Source of the DNA: DATJLY01 sp963773665
GTDB lineage: Bacteria > Pseudomonadota > Alphaproteobacteria > ATCC43930 > CGMCC-115725
Length of the DNA: 64,000 bases
Assembly (NCBI GenBank): GCA_963773665.1
Contig: CAVZBZ010000003.1
Location: 1 to 64,000, forward strand
Direction of reading: 5' to 3'
The notes under the pieces are model-generated. The model worked only from the letters and a program-made list of their open reading frames with translations. It did not search any database and was not told the DNA's origin. The position numbers and the translations under genes are program-made. Below are positions 7,243-15,521 of this stretch, one piece after another. Every line of letters begins with the position of its first letter. The stretch's first letter is position 1.

Positions 7243-7695
7243 GACGGATTCGATTTCTCTCCCCTGTTCCGCTCGACGATCGGTTTCGATCGCCTGATGC
7301 GCCTCGCCGATACGGCGACGCGGGTCGATAGCGGCACCTCCTATCCCCCCTACAACATCGAAGTCACCGGCGAGAACGCCTATCGCCTGAGCATGGCGGT
7401 GGCGGGCTTTGCGTCCGGCGACCTCGACATTACGGTCAAGGAGAACGAGCTTCTCATCTCCGGCCGGTCGAAGAAGGACGAGCGCGCGCAGTTCCTCCAT
7501 CATGGCCTGGCGCGGCGCGCCTTCGAGCGGCGCTTCGAGCTCGCCGACCATATCAAGGTGACGGGCGCATCGCTCGAGAACGGGCTCCTGCATGTCGAGC
7601 TCGTGCGCGAGGTTCCGGAGGCGATGAAGCCGCGCAAGATCGAGATCGCGGTCGGCCAATCCGGGCCAGCGACGATCGAGCAGAAGGCGGCCTAA
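7240..7695 (+). CDS. Hsp20/alpha-crystallin family small heat-shock protein
   Basis: An IbpA/HspL-type ATP-independent holdase of 151 residues that keeps unfolding proteins soluble. The N-terminus MDGFDFSPLFRSTIGFDRLM is typical of the class A small heat-shock proteins of alphaproteobacteria. The alpha-crystallin domain (about 35-130) contains YPPYNIEVTGENAYRLSMAVAG at its start and the conserved LENGLLHVELVREVPE strand, followed by an IEI-type C-terminal tail (KPRKIEIAV). The ATG has AAGGAG about 9 bp upstream; a GTG two codons earlier is possible. It is followed by a clear terminator. Confidence 0.92.
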   Translation: MDGFDFSPLFRSTIGFDRLMRLADTATRVDSGTSYPPYNIEVTGENAYRLSMAVAGFASGDLDITVKENELLISGRSKKDERAQFLHHGLARRAFERRFELADHIKVTGASLENGLLHVELVREVPEAMKPRKIEIAVGQSGPATIEQKAA

Positions 7696-7720
7696 CAGCC
7701 CGACACTTTCGGCAATGCGA

Positions 7721-7749
7721 ACGGCGGCGCGACCTGCGCCGCCGTTTTG
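7721..7749 (+). terminator. Rho-independent terminator after hsp20
   Basis: ACGGCGGCGC, a GACCT loop and GCGCCGCCGT form a perfect 10-bp stem followed directly by TTTT. Confidence 0.8.
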
Positions 7750-7766
7750 CGTTGTGCCAAACGAGC

Positions 7767-7904
7767 GGAGCCGCCCCTGAGGGACGGCTCCCAGAAATGT
7801 GCAATGTTCTAAGGTGCTCGCTCTTACTCTTGCTGCCGTCGGGACAGAGCCCCGGGCGGCGCCGGGAACTATGGCGGGGCGTGGTTAAGGGAACCTTCAA
7901 CCGC
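7767..7904. other. Structured intergenic segment with two strong hairpins
   Basis: The gap of roughly 245 bp between the hsp20 terminator and the DUF1192 gene has no convincing gene. It contains GGAGCCG-CCC/GGG-CGGCTCC (7767-7791), a 10-bp stem without a U-run, and GGTTAAGG-GAA-CCTTCAACC (7883-7902), an 8-bp stem with a single bulge. These could belong to a small RNA or to transcript ends. No known RNA family is recognised. Confidence 0.3.
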
Positions 7905-7993
7905 GCCGCCCCCATGCGACGATCCGTTCGCGCGGGCGGCAAGGGGTTAAGCTGGACTTCGCCCTCGCCGACGAGGTGATCGAATGAGGCGAA

Positions 7994-8176
7994 CTACCGC
8001 TTGAACACCGATTCCGCGCCGCCGCGGTGCTTCTGCTTCAAGGCGATCTCGCCCTTGGCGCGCTGAATCTCGGCTTCGAGCTCGCCGACATAGGCCTCGA
8101 GCTCGGCGATCCCCAGGGGCGCCAGGTCGCGCTTCGGCTTGGGCTGACGGAGGGGAACGAGATCCTCTTCGTCCAT
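7994..8176 (-). CDS. DUF1192 family small protein
   Basis: A 60-residue soluble protein starting MDEEDLVPLRQPKPKRDLAPL, then a short amphipathic coiled-coil helix (IAELEAYVGELEAEIQRAKGEI) and a polar tail. The pattern matches DUF1192, a family restricted to alphaproteobacteria and of unknown function. A GAGGAGAGA sequence precedes the ATG. It is divergent from the quinone oxidoreductase gene, as these two families often are. Confidence 0.7.
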   Translation of the reverse strand: MDEEDLVPLRQPKPKRDLAPLGIAELEAYVGELEAEIQRAKGEIALKQKHRGGAESVFKR

Positions 8177-8260
8177 CTGTCTCTCCTCGCGGCGGGCGTT
8201 GCCAGCATGGCGCGATCCGGCTAGACGTGCAACGCGCCCATCACATCGAGGATCGCCGCG

Positions 8261-9259
8261 ATGAGCCTGCCCGCAAGCATGAGCGCGATCGAGATCGCCG
8301 AGCCCGGCGGACCCGAAGTGCTGCGGCGGACGGACCGGCCGCTGCCGCTGCCGGGCGCGGGCGAGGTGCTGATCGCGGTCGAGGCGGCGGGCGTCAACCG
8401 GCCCGACGTGCTGCAGCGCAAGGGCGAGTATCCGCCGCCGCCGGGCGCAAGCGATCTGCCGGGGCTCGAGGTCGCGGGCCGCGTTGCCGCCATCGGGCTC
8501 GGCGTCAGCCGCTTCAAGCCGGGCGACGCCGTGTGCGCGCTCGTCGCGGGCGGCGGCTATGCCGAGCGTTGCGTCGCCCCCGAGGCGCAATGCCTGCCGG
8601 TGCCGAAAGGCTTTTCGATGGCCGAGGCGGCGGCGCTGCCGGAGACCTTCTTCACCGTGTGGCACAATCTGTTCGAGCGCGGGCGGCTTGGCGCGGGCGA
8701 AAGCGTGCTGATCCATGGCGGCACGAGCGGCATCGGCACGACGGCGATCCAGCTCGCCAAGGCGTTCGGTGCTGCGCCGATCTTCGCCACCGCCGGCAGC
8801 CGCGACAAATGCCACGCCTGCGAGCGGCTCGGCGCCACGCGCGCGATCGACTACAAGCGCGAGGATTTCGTCAAGCTGGTGAAGGAGGCGACCGGCGGGC
8901 GCGGCGTCGATGTCGTGCTCGACATGGTCGGCGGCGACTATATCCAGCGCAATTTCTCCGCGCTCGCGCCGGACGGAAGGCTCGTCTTCATCGCCTTTCT
9001 CGGCGGCGCCACGGCGAGCGTCAATTTCGTGCCCATCATGCTGAAGCGGCTTACCGTCACCGGCTCGACCTTGCGCGCGCGCCGGGTCGAGGAGAAGGGC
9101 GCCATCGCCGCTTCATTGCTGCGCGAAGTCTGGCCGCTGCTCGACGCGGGCATGGTGAAGCCGGTGATCGACCGGACATTTCCGCTCGCCGAGGCGGGCG
9201 ACGCGCACCGGCTGATGGAGAGCTCGGCCCATATCGGCAAGATCGTGCTCACGGTTTGA
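8261..9259 (+). CDS. NAD(P)H quinone oxidoreductase, PIG3-like MDR family
   Basis: A zinc-independent medium-chain dehydrogenase/reductase of 332 residues that would reduce quinones with NADPH. The N-terminal GroES-like part contains GEVLIAVEAAGVNRPDVLQRKG and the PPPPGASDLPGLEVAG stretch typical of TP53I3/PIG3-like enzymes. The Rossmann part has LIHGGTSGIGTTAIQLAKAFG and FATAGSRDKC. Zinc-binding cysteines are absent. The start at 8261 is preceded by little ribosome-site sequence; a second ATG six codons later is an alternative. The physiological quinone is unknown. Confidence 0.88.
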   Translation: MSLPASMSAIEIAEPGGPEVLRRTDRPLPLPGAGEVLIAVEAAGVNRPDVLQRKGEYPPPPGASDLPGLEVAGRVAAIGLGVSRFKPGDAVCALVAGGGYAERCVAPEAQCLPVPKGFSMAEAAALPETFFTVWHNLFERGRLGAGESVLIHGGTSGIGTTAIQLAKAFGAAPIFATAGSRDKCHACERLGATRAIDYKREDFVKLVKEATGGRGVDVVLDMVGGDYIQRNFSALAPDGRLVFIAFLGGATASVNFVPIMLKRLTVTGSTLRARRVEEKGAIAASLLREVWPLLDAGMVKPVIDRTFPLAEAGDAHRLMESSAHIGKIVLTV

Positions 9260-9376
9260 CCGACGCCGGATGGCCGCCTATATAAGCTTCATTCAGGACA
9301 TGGCCGGCGGCCCCGTCCGGCGCCCCGAAAGGGCGCGCGGCCGAAAAGGGGCGCGCCGGGATTGCAGGAGACCGCC

Positions 9377-9955
9377 ATGGCACAGCCCTTGATGCCGAAA
9401 GCGACCGCCGTGTGGCTCGTCGAGAACACGTCGCTCTCGTTCGACCAGATCGGCGAATTCTGCGGCCTCCATCCGCTCGAGGTGCAGGCGATCGCCGACG
9501 GCGAGGTGGCGTTGCAGATGCAGGGGCTCGACCCCGTCGCGAACGGCCAGCTCACGCTCGAGGAGATCGAGCGCTGCCAGGCCGACCCGACCGCGCGCCT
9601 GCAGCTTGCGAAGGAGGCGGTACCGGTGTCGCTCGTGAAGCACCGCGGGCCGCGCTACACGCCCATCGCCAAGCGCCAGGACAAGCCCAATGCGATCGCG
9701 TGGATCGTCAAGAACCATCCCGAGCTGAGCGACGGGCAGATCTCGAAGCTCGTCGGCACGACCAAGCCGACGATCCGCGCGGTGCGCGACCGCACGCACT
9801 GGAATACGCAGAACATCAAGCCGCAGCACCCGGTGTCCCTGGGCCTGTGCACGCTCGATGAGCTCGAGGCCGCGGTCACGCGCGCCAACCGCGGCAAGAA
9901 GGTCGAGGTCGAGGCGCCGACCGTCGAGGAAGAAGAGGGCGCGCAGGCGGAGTAA
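9377..9955 (+). CDS. trcR: Cell-cycle transcriptional regulator TrcR (DUF1013)
   Basis: A 192-residue DUF1013 protein. The family is alphaproteobacteria-specific; TrcR is reported as a transcription regulator associated with the CtrA cell-cycle network. Two helix-turn-helix-like segments are visible: WLVENTSLSFDQIGEFCGLH near the N-terminus and IAWIVKNHPELSDGQISKLV in the centre, the latter followed by GTTKPTIRAVRDRTHWN, which looks like a recognition helix. The C-terminus is acidic (VEEEEGAQAE). The ATG follows GCAGGAGACC. The stop codon overlaps the next start (TAATG), implying translational coupling. Confidence 0.88.
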   Translation: MAQPLMPKATAVWLVENTSLSFDQIGEFCGLHPLEVQAIADGEVALQMQGLDPVANGQLTLEEIERCQADPTARLQLAKEAVPVSLVKHRGPRYTPIAKRQDKPNAIAWIVKNHPELSDGQISKLVGTTKPTIRAVRDRTHWNTQNIKPQHPVSLGLCTLDELEAAVTRANRGKKVEVEAPTVEEEEGAQAE

Positions 9956-10857
9956 TGACTAACGCGGCCGAGATCGTCGCTTCGGGCCGCGCGGAGCGGC
10001 GCTGGCGCGGTGCCGAGAAGGGGCCCGTGCGCGTCGGCAGCGAGGCGCACAAGCGGCTCTTCTGCCGCATGCTGCTCGACACGCACGATCCCTATAAGCC
10101 CGCGGTGATCGACTGGCCGAAGCTCGGCGAGGACGAGCGCAAGCGCCTTGTCGGATTGCCGATCTGGGACATCGCGGTGCAGACCGAGGGCAAGGCGAAG
10201 ATCCGCGTCAACACCTATGCCGAGCGCATATCCGATCCGCTGCTCGTCAACGCGGTGCGGCTCAACGGCTTCGAGGAGGGCCGGCACAAGGACGTGCTGT
10301 CCAACATGGTCGCCGCCTATGGCATAGCGCTTCAGCCGGAGCCGCCCTACCGGAAGCCGCGCGATGCCGAATGGGCCTTCATGGTGACCGGCTACAGCGA
10401 GTGCATCGACAGCTTCTTCGCCTTCGGCCTGTTCGAGCTGGCGAAGCGTTCTGGCTTCTTTCCGCCCGATCTCGTCAACACGTTCGAGCCGGTGATGCAG
10501 GAGGAATGCCGCCACATCCTGTTCTTCGTCAACTGGGCCGCGTGGCACAGGAAGAACCTGCCGTGGTGGAAGAAGCCCATCTTCGACGCGCGTCGCCTCG
10601 GCGTTTTCGCGAAGCTGGTGCAGGAGCGGCTCGAGACCGCGAAGGACGTGGGCGGCGGCGACAATTTCGCCATGACCGGGCACGAATCGATGGGCATCGA
10701 CGTCGATGTCGCGGGCCTCATGGATGTGTGCCTTGCCGAGAACGACCGCCGCATGGCGGGCTATGACGAGCGCCTGCTGCGCCCCAGGATCGTGCCGCGC
10801 CTCGTCCGCTTCGTCCGGCGCTTCGTGCGGCGGAAGGCGGCAGTGGCGGCGGCGTGA
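9955..10857 (+). CDS. Ferritin-like diiron-type protein of unknown function
   Basis: A 300-residue protein. Two ExxH motifs, E108-GR-H111 and E184-CR-H187, lie about 75 residues apart in predicted helices (NGFEEGRHKD and MQEECRHILFF), the layout of four-helix-bundle diiron proteins. The C-terminus is very basic (RFVRRFVRRKA). The gene overlaps the trcR stop by one base, so the two are translated together. Hypothesis: an oxidase or hydroxylase acting on an unknown substrate; no closer family can be named from sequence alone. Confidence 0.6.
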   Translation: MTNAAEIVASGRAERRWRGAEKGPVRVGSEAHKRLFCRMLLDTHDPYKPAVIDWPKLGEDERKRLVGLPIWDIAVQTEGKAKIRVNTYAERISDPLLVNAVRLNGFEEGRHKDVLSNMVAAYGIALQPEPPYRKPRDAEWAFMVTGYSECIDSFFAFGLFELAKRSGFFPPDLVNTFEPVMQEECRHILFFVNWAAWHRKNLPWWKKPIFDARRLGVFAKLVQERLETAKDVGGGDNFAMTGHESMGIDVDVAGLMDVCLAENDRRMAGYDERLLRPRIVPRLVRFVRRFVRRKAAVAAA

Positions 10858-10877
10858 GGCGCGCGGCCGCGAGCCGC

Positions 10878-10912
10878 TTGCACGACGGCCTGACTAGTCA
10901 TATATCTAGTCA
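10878..10912 (+). promoter_or_regulatory. Promoter and palindromic operator of the toxin-antitoxin pair
   Basis: TTGCAC and TATATC are spaced 17 bp apart. Overlapping the -10 box is a perfect 7-bp inverted repeat, TGACTAG-TCATATAT-CTAGTCA. Such a palindrome just upstream of a Phd/YefM antitoxin is the usual site of autorepression by the antitoxin-toxin complex. Confidence 0.65.
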
Positions 10913-10929
10913 GCTGGAGGCGGATTTCC

Positions 10930-11184
10930 ATGAAACATTGGGCGGTCCAGGACGCCAAGGCGCGGTTCAGCGAGCTTGTCGACACCTGCCTCAAGGATGG
11001 GCCGCAGGTCGTCACGCGCCGTGGCAGCGAGACGGCCGTGCTCCTCTCGTTCGACGAATGGAAGCGGCTGACGTCGAGGCCCTCGCCCAATCTGAAAGAC
11101 TGGCTTCTGGCCGAGCAGCCGCGATTTGAGATGCCCAGGACGCGGCGAAAGGTTCGCCATCGGCCTCCGGTGACGTTCGAGTGA
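10930..11184 (+). CDS. Phd/YefM-type antitoxin
   Basis: An 84-residue antitoxin. The N-terminal DNA-binding fold begins MKHWAVQDAKARFSELVDTC and continues GPQVVTRRGSETAVLLSFDEWKRL, the hallmark of the Phd/YefM superfamily (QDAKARFSEL, VTRRG, VLLS). The C-terminal 30 residues are basic and probably wrap the toxin. It should repress its own promoter via the palindrome 18 bp upstream and neutralise the PIN toxin encoded next. The toxin gene begins 4 bp after its stop. Confidence 0.88.
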   Translation: MKHWAVQDAKARFSELVDTCLKDGPQVVTRRGSETAVLLSFDEWKRLTSRPSPNLKDWLLAEQPRFEMPRTRRKVRHRPPVTFE

Positions 11185-11188
11185 CAGT

Positions 11189-11599
11189 GTGTATCTGCTC
11201 GACACGAACATCGTCTCGGAATTGCGGCGCCCACGACCGCATGGCGGCGTACTCGCATTCATCCGCGACACGCCCGTGGAACAATTGCAGCTGTGCGCCG
11301 TGACGTTCGGCGAATTGCAGACGGGGGTCGAGCTCATCCGCGCGCGCGATCCCGGGAAGGCGAATGACATCGAAGCGTGGATCGATCGATTGCCTTCGAG
11401 CTTTGATGTGCTGCCGGTCGATCTGGCAGCGTACCGGGCCTATGCGCGATTGATGCACGCGCATCCTGGCGCGGAGGCAGAGGATGCAATGATCGCCGCG
11501 ACCGCCTCGGTGCGCGGCCTCACGGTGGTCACGCGCAACGTCCGCGACTTCCGCCGCTTCGGCGTTCCGCTGCTCAATCCGTTCGAGACCCGCCGCTGA
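11189..11599 (+). CDS. VapC-like PIN-domain toxin ribonuclease
   Basis: A 136-residue PIN-domain endoribonuclease of the FitB/VapC type. It begins YLLDTNIVSELRRP, which carries the first catalytic Asp. FGELQTGVELIRARDPGKA supplies a conserved Glu, and AEAEDAMIAATASVRGLTVVTRNVRDFRRFGV supplies the C-terminal acidic pair and the TRN(V)xDF motif. All expected acidic residues are present, so it looks active. The start is GTG; no in-frame ATG lies nearby. The usual target is tRNA or rRNA, but it cannot be told here. Confidence 0.88.
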   Translation: MYLLDTNIVSELRRPRPHGGVLAFIRDTPVEQLQLCAVTFGELQTGVELIRARDPGKANDIEAWIDRLPSSFDVLPVDLAAYRAYARLMHAHPGAEAEDAMIAATASVRGLTVVTRNVRDFRRFGVPLLNPFETRR

Positions 11600-11605
11600 C
11601 GCCAG

Positions 11606-13510
11606 TCACGGCTTCGCCGCGACGAATCCCGCGGCGGTCAGCGTCTCGGCGATCTCGGCCAAGGCCGCGGGATCGTCGATCGTCGCGGGCATGCGGTAAT
11701 CCTCGCCGTCGGCGATGTGGCGCATGGTGGCGCGCAGGATCTTGCCCGAGCGCGTCTTCGGCAGGCGCTGGACCACGACCGCGGCCTTGAAGCTCGCGAC
11801 CGGCCCGATCCGCGCGCGCACCAGCGCCACCGTCTCGGCCGAAATCCGCTCGGGCGGCGTATTGACGCCGGCCTTCAGCACCAGGAAGCCCAACGGCACC
11901 TGGCCTTTCAGCGCGTCAGCGACGCCGATCACGGCGCATTCGGCGACGTCGGGGTGGGACGCCAGCACTTCCTCGATGGCGCCCGTCGAAAGCCGGTGGC
12001 CGGCGACGTTGATGATGTCGTCGGTCCGCGTCATGACGAAGACATAGCCGTCCTCGTCGATGAAGCCGGCATCGGCGGTGTGGTAGTAGCCGGGGAAATC
12101 GGCAAGATATGCCTGCACGAAGCGCTCGTCGGCGTTCCACAGAGTGGGCGACGAGCCCGGCGGCAGCGGCAGCTTGACGCACAGCGCGCCGATCTCGCCG
12201 CGCTTCATCTCGTGCCCCTCGGGATCGAGCACGCGCAGATCGTAGCCCGGCACGGGCTTGGTCGAGGAGCCGAGCTTCACCGGGAGATGCTCGAGCCCCA
12301 TGCAATTGGCCGTGATCGCCCAGCCGGTCTCGGTCTGCCACCAATGGTCGATCACCGGACGCTGCAGATGCTGCTGCGCCCATTCGACGGTCGGCGGATC
12401 GGCGCGCTCGCCGGCGAGGAAGAGCGTACGGAATTTCGCAAGGTCGTATTTGCCGATGAACTTGCCGTTCGGATCCTCGCGCTTGATCGCGCGGAAGGCG
12501 GTGGGCGCGGTGAACATGGCATTGATGCCGTGCTCGGAGATCATGCGCCAATAGACGCCGGCATCGGGCGTGCCCACGGGCTTGCCTTCGAACAGAAGGC
12601 TGGTGCAGCCGGCGAGCAGCGGCCCATAGACGATGTAGGAATGGCCCACGACCCAGCCGACATCGGACGCGGCGAAGAACGCATCGCCCGGCTGCATGCC
12701 ATAGACGTTCGCCATCGACCAGTGGAGCGCCACGGCGTGCCCGCCATTGTCGCGCACGATGCCCTTGGGCTGTCCGGTCGTGCCCGAGGTGTAGAGGATG
12801 TAGAGCGGATCGGTCGCCTCGACCGCAACGCACGGTGCAGGCTGCGCTGCCGCAACCGCTTCGCGCCAGTCGCGGTCGCGCCCCCTGACGAGCGGCGCCT
12901 CGAGCATCGGGCGCTGCAGGATGAAGCAGGTCTCGGGCTTATGGTGCGCAAGCTCGATCGCGAGATCGAGCAGCGGCTTGTACGGCACGAGACGGCCGGG
13001 CTCGACGCCGCACGAGGCGGCGAGCACGAGCTTCGGCTGCGCGTCGTCGATGCGCGCGGCCAACTCGGGCGCGGCGAAGCCGCCGAACACGACCGAGTGA
13101 ATGGCGCCCAGGCGCGCGCAGGCGAGCATCGCCATCGCCGCTTCCGGCACCATCGGCATGTAGATGAGGACGCGGTCGCCTTTCCCGACCCCGGCCGCGG
13201 CGAGCGCGCCGGCAAGGCGCGCGACCTCGTCGCGCAATGCGCGGTAGGTGAAGCGCGCTTTCGTATTGGTGACGGGGCTGTCGTAGATGAGCGCCACTTG
13301 CTCGGCGCGGCCGCGCTCGACATGGCGGTCCAACGCATTCCAGCAGGTGTTCATCCGGCCGCCGCGGAACCAGCGGTAAAATGGCGGGTTCGCGCCGTCG
13401 AGCACCCGGTCCCAGCGCTTCTCCCAATCGATCGCCTCGGCCGCGTCGCCCCAAAATCCCTCGGGATCGGCGAGCGAGCGGCGATAGGCTTCCTCGTAGC
13501 GTCCGGTCAT
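11606..13510 (-). CDS. prpE: Propionyl-CoA synthetase (acetyl-CoA synthetase-like, PrpE)
   Basis: A 634-residue AMP-forming acyl-CoA synthetase that activates propionate (and perhaps acetate) with ATP and CoA. The N-terminal RYEEAYRRSLADPEGFWGDAA is typical of PrpE. The AMP-binding signature YTSGTTGQPKGIVRD, the DHWWQTETGW motif and the DDIINVAGHRLSTG hinge are intact. The C-terminal KTRSGKILR carries the lysine that is acetylated in such enzymes to switch off adenylation. It is divergent from another acyl-CoA synthetase gene 64 bp away; the two may share a control region. Confidence 0.85.
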   Translation of the reverse strand: MTGRYEEAYRRSLADPEGFWGDAAEAIDWEKRWDRVLDGANPPFYRWFRGGRMNTCWNALDRHVERGRAEQVALIYDSPVTNTKARFTYRALRDEVARLAGALAAAGVGKGDRVLIYMPMVPEAAMAMLACARLGAIHSVVFGGFAAPELAARIDDAQPKLVLAASCGVEPGRLVPYKPLLDLAIELAHHKPETCFILQRPMLEAPLVRGRDRDWREAVAAAQPAPCVAVEATDPLYILYTSGTTGQPKGIVRDNGGHAVALHWSMANVYGMQPGDAFFAASDVGWVVGHSYIVYGPLLAGCTSLLFEGKPVGTPDAGVYWRMISEHGINAMFTAPTAFRAIKREDPNGKFIGKYDLAKFRTLFLAGERADPPTVEWAQQHLQRPVIDHWWQTETGWAITANCMGLEHLPVKLGSSTKPVPGYDLRVLDPEGHEMKRGEIGALCVKLPLPPGSSPTLWNADERFVQAYLADFPGYYHTADAGFIDEDGYVFVMTRTDDIINVAGHRLSTGAIEEVLASHPDVAECAVIGVADALKGQVPLGFLVLKAGVNTPPERISAETVALVRARIGPVASFKAAVVVQRLPKTRSGKILRATMRHIADGEDYRMPATIDDPAALAEIAETLTAAGFVAAKP

Positions 13511-13522
13511 GGGGCTAGTATT

Positions 13523-13548
13523 GTCATTGCGAGCGAAGCGACGCAATC
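13523..13548. repeat. Half copy of the GTCATTGCGAG REP-like element
   Basis: TCATTGCGAGCGAAGCGACGCAATCT is one arm of the dispersed palindrome found in full near 257-323. It occupies most of the short gap between the two divergent acyl-CoA synthetase genes. Confidence 0.45.
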
Positions 13549-13574
13549 TTCGTCAATAAAGGTCGGGAGGAGAC

Positions 13575-15215
13575 ATGAACGACGGGGCGCAGGCGAACCC
13601 CTATGCGGCCGGGCTCGATCGCAATGCGGCGAATTTCGTGCCGCTGACGCCGTTGGGTTTTCTCGCGCGGAGCGCCGCGGTATTTCCCGGGCGGCTCGCC
13701 GTCGTGCACGGCAACAGGCGCTACAGCTGGGATGAAACCCATCGCCGCTGCCGGCGCCTTGCGAGCGCGCTCAAAGGGCGCGGCATCGGCAAGAACGACA
13801 CCGTCGCCGTGATGGGCGCCAATACGCCCGAGCTGTTCGAGGCGCATTTCGGCGTGCCGATGGCGGGCGCGGTGCTGAACGCGCTCAACATCCGGCTCGA
13901 CGCCGAGGCGATCGCCTTCATCCTGCAGCACAGCGAGGCGAAGGTTCTGATCACCGACCGCGAATTCTCGGGCGTGATCGAGCCTGCGCTCGCGAAGCTG
14001 CCGCTCCGGCCGCTCGTCGTCGATATCGACGATGCGCTCGCAGAGGGCGGCAAACGTCTAGGCGAGCTCGATTACGAGCGGCTCCTTGCCGAGGGCGATC
14101 CCGACGCGCCGTGGCAGGGACCGGCCGACGAATGGGACGCGATCTCGCTCAACTACACGTCCGGCACGACCGGCAACCCGAAGGGCGTCGTCTATCACCA
14201 TCGCGGCGCTTATCTGAACGCGCTCGGCAACGCAATCGTCTGGAGCATGCCGCGCCACCCGGTCTATCTCTGGACCCTGCCGATGTTCCACTGCAACGGC
14301 TGGTGCTTTCCGTGGACGGTGACGGCGCTTGCCGGCACGCATGTGTGCCTGCGCCGCGTCGATGCGGCGTCCGTGTTCGCGGCGATAGCGGAGCACGGCG
14401 TCACGCATCTGTGCGGCGCGCCGGTGGTGATGAACATGCTGCTCAACGCGCCGCCCAATGTCCCGCGCGAGATCGGCCGGCGCGTCGCGCTCATGACGGC
14501 GGCGTCGGCGCCGCCCGCCGCGGTGATCGAGGGCATGGAAAAGCTCGGCTTCGACATCACGCATGTTTACGGCCTGACCGAAGTCTACGGCCCCGCGGTG
14601 GTGTGCGACTGGCACGAGGAGTGGGACGCGCGGCCCGTGGCCGAGCGCGCGGCGCTGAAGGCGCGGCAGGGCGTGCGCTACCCGGTGCTCGATGGCCTCA
14701 TGGTGGCCGATCCGGCGACGCTTCAGCCGGTCGCGCCGGACGGCGCTTCGATGGGCGAGGTCTTCATGCGCGGCAACATCGTGATGAAGGGCTATCTGAA
14801 GAACGAAAAGGCGACGAACGAGTCCTTTGCCGGCGGCTGGTTCCACACCGGCGATCTCGGCGTCATGCACGAGGACGGCTATATCGAGATCAAGGACCGC
14901 TCGAAGGACATCATCATCTCGGGCGGCGAGAACATCTCGACGATCGAGGTCGAGGGCGTCCTGTACCGCCATCCCGCCGTGCTCGAGGCCGCGGTGGTGG
15001 CGCGGCCCGACCCGCACTGGGGCGAAAGCCCGTGCGCTTTCGTCACGCTGAAGCCCGGCGCCGCCGCCACTTCGGACGAGATCATCGCCTTCTGCCGCGC
15101 GCAGATGGCGCACTTCAAGGCGCCGAGAACCGTCCTGTTCGGCCCGTTGCCCAAAACCTCGACCGGCAAGGTGCAGAAATACGTGCTGCGCGACAAGGCG
15201 AAGGCGATCGGGTGA
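13575..15215 (+). CDS. Medium/long-chain acyl-CoA synthetase (AMP-binding)
   Basis: A 546-residue AMP-dependent acyl-CoA ligase. Motifs: NYTSGTTGNPKGVVYHHRG (ATP loop), LPMFHCNGWCFPW, the VYGLTEVYGP adenylate motif, GWFHTGDLGVMHEDGYIEIKD, SGGENISTIEVE and the C-terminal KTSTGKVQK with the catalytic lysine. The HCNGW and VYGLTE pattern is that of the FadD/DmdB group acting on medium-chain, aromatic or methylmercaptopropionate-like acids. The substrate cannot be fixed from sequence. An AGGAGAC ribosome binding site precedes the ATG. Confidence 0.85.
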   Translation: MNDGAQANPYAAGLDRNAANFVPLTPLGFLARSAAVFPGRLAVVHGNRRYSWDETHRRCRRLASALKGRGIGKNDTVAVMGANTPELFEAHFGVPMAGAVLNALNIRLDAEAIAFILQHSEAKVLITDREFSGVIEPALAKLPLRPLVVDIDDALAEGGKRLGELDYERLLAEGDPDAPWQGPADEWDAISLNYTSGTTGNPKGVVYHHRGAYLNALGNAIVWSMPRHPVYLWTLPMFHCNGWCFPWTVTALAGTHVCLRRVDAASVFAAIAEHGVTHLCGAPVVMNMLLNAPPNVPREIGRRVALMTAASAPPAAVIEGMEKLGFDITHVYGLTEVYGPAVVCDWHEEWDARPVAERAALKARQGVRYPVLDGLMVADPATLQPVAPDGASMGEVFMRGNIVMKGYLKNEKATNESFAGGWFHTGDLGVMHEDGYIEIKDRSKDIIISGGENISTIEVEGVLYRHPAVLEAAVVARPDPHWGESPCAFVTLKPGAAATSDEIIAFCRAQMAHFKAPRTVLFGPLPKTSTGKVQKYVLRDKAKAIG

Positions 15216-15227
15216 AGGCGCTCGGAC

Positions 15228-15401
15228 CTACTGCGTGGTCGCTTCGAGGAGGGCGATTTCGTCTTTTATTCGGAGCTTTTGTCGCTTGAGATCGCTGATG
15301 ACGTCGACATTGGGAAGCGGACGGCTGATTTCATGGTCGATCTGTTCCTCGAGGCCACGATGGCGGCCCCTCAGAGCCTCGATCCGATCGCTGAGCGACA
15401 T
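15228..15401 (-). CDS. DUF465/YdcH family small protein (first copy)
   Basis: A 57-residue protein reading MSLSDRIEALRGRHRGLEEQ, then EISRPLPNVDVISDLKRQKLRIKDEI and ending LLEATTQ. The helical hairpin with the LKRQKLRIKDEI block is diagnostic of DUF465 (YdcH). AGGAGGAG lies at the right distance before the ATG. The family has no established function. It is divergent from ubiX, and a second DUF465 gene lies near 17.8 kb. Confidence 0.8.
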   Translation of the reverse strand: MSLSDRIEALRGRHRGLEEQIDHEISRPLPNVDVISDLKRQKLRIKDEIALLEATTQ

Positions 15402-15446
15402 GGCTCCTCCTCTCGACAGGACTCCGACGGACCATGCTAACGCCGT

Positions 15447-15475
15447 TTGGAGGCAGCGGCCAAGTGGGATATGCT
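15447..15475 (+). promoter_or_regulatory. Candidate sigma-70 promoter of ubiX
   Basis: TTGGAG and TATGCT are separated by 17 bp, about 47 bp before the ubiX ATG. Identified by eye; no other good match is seen in this gap. Confidence 0.4.
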
Positions 15476-15521
15476 CGGCTCCCTCTCGCCACTACGGTCA
15501 ACAATAAAAGATGGCGCCGCG

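Noticed and set aside
7752..7979. Possible 75-codon gene after hsp20
   Set aside because: It begins inside a hairpin just past the terminator, has no ribosome binding site and an Arg/Ser/Pro-rich composition typical of random frames.
15235..15507. Plus-strand open frame over the first DUF465 gene
   Set aside because: The minus-strand DUF465 protein has a family match and a good ribosome site; the plus-strand translation is Arg/Ser-rich.
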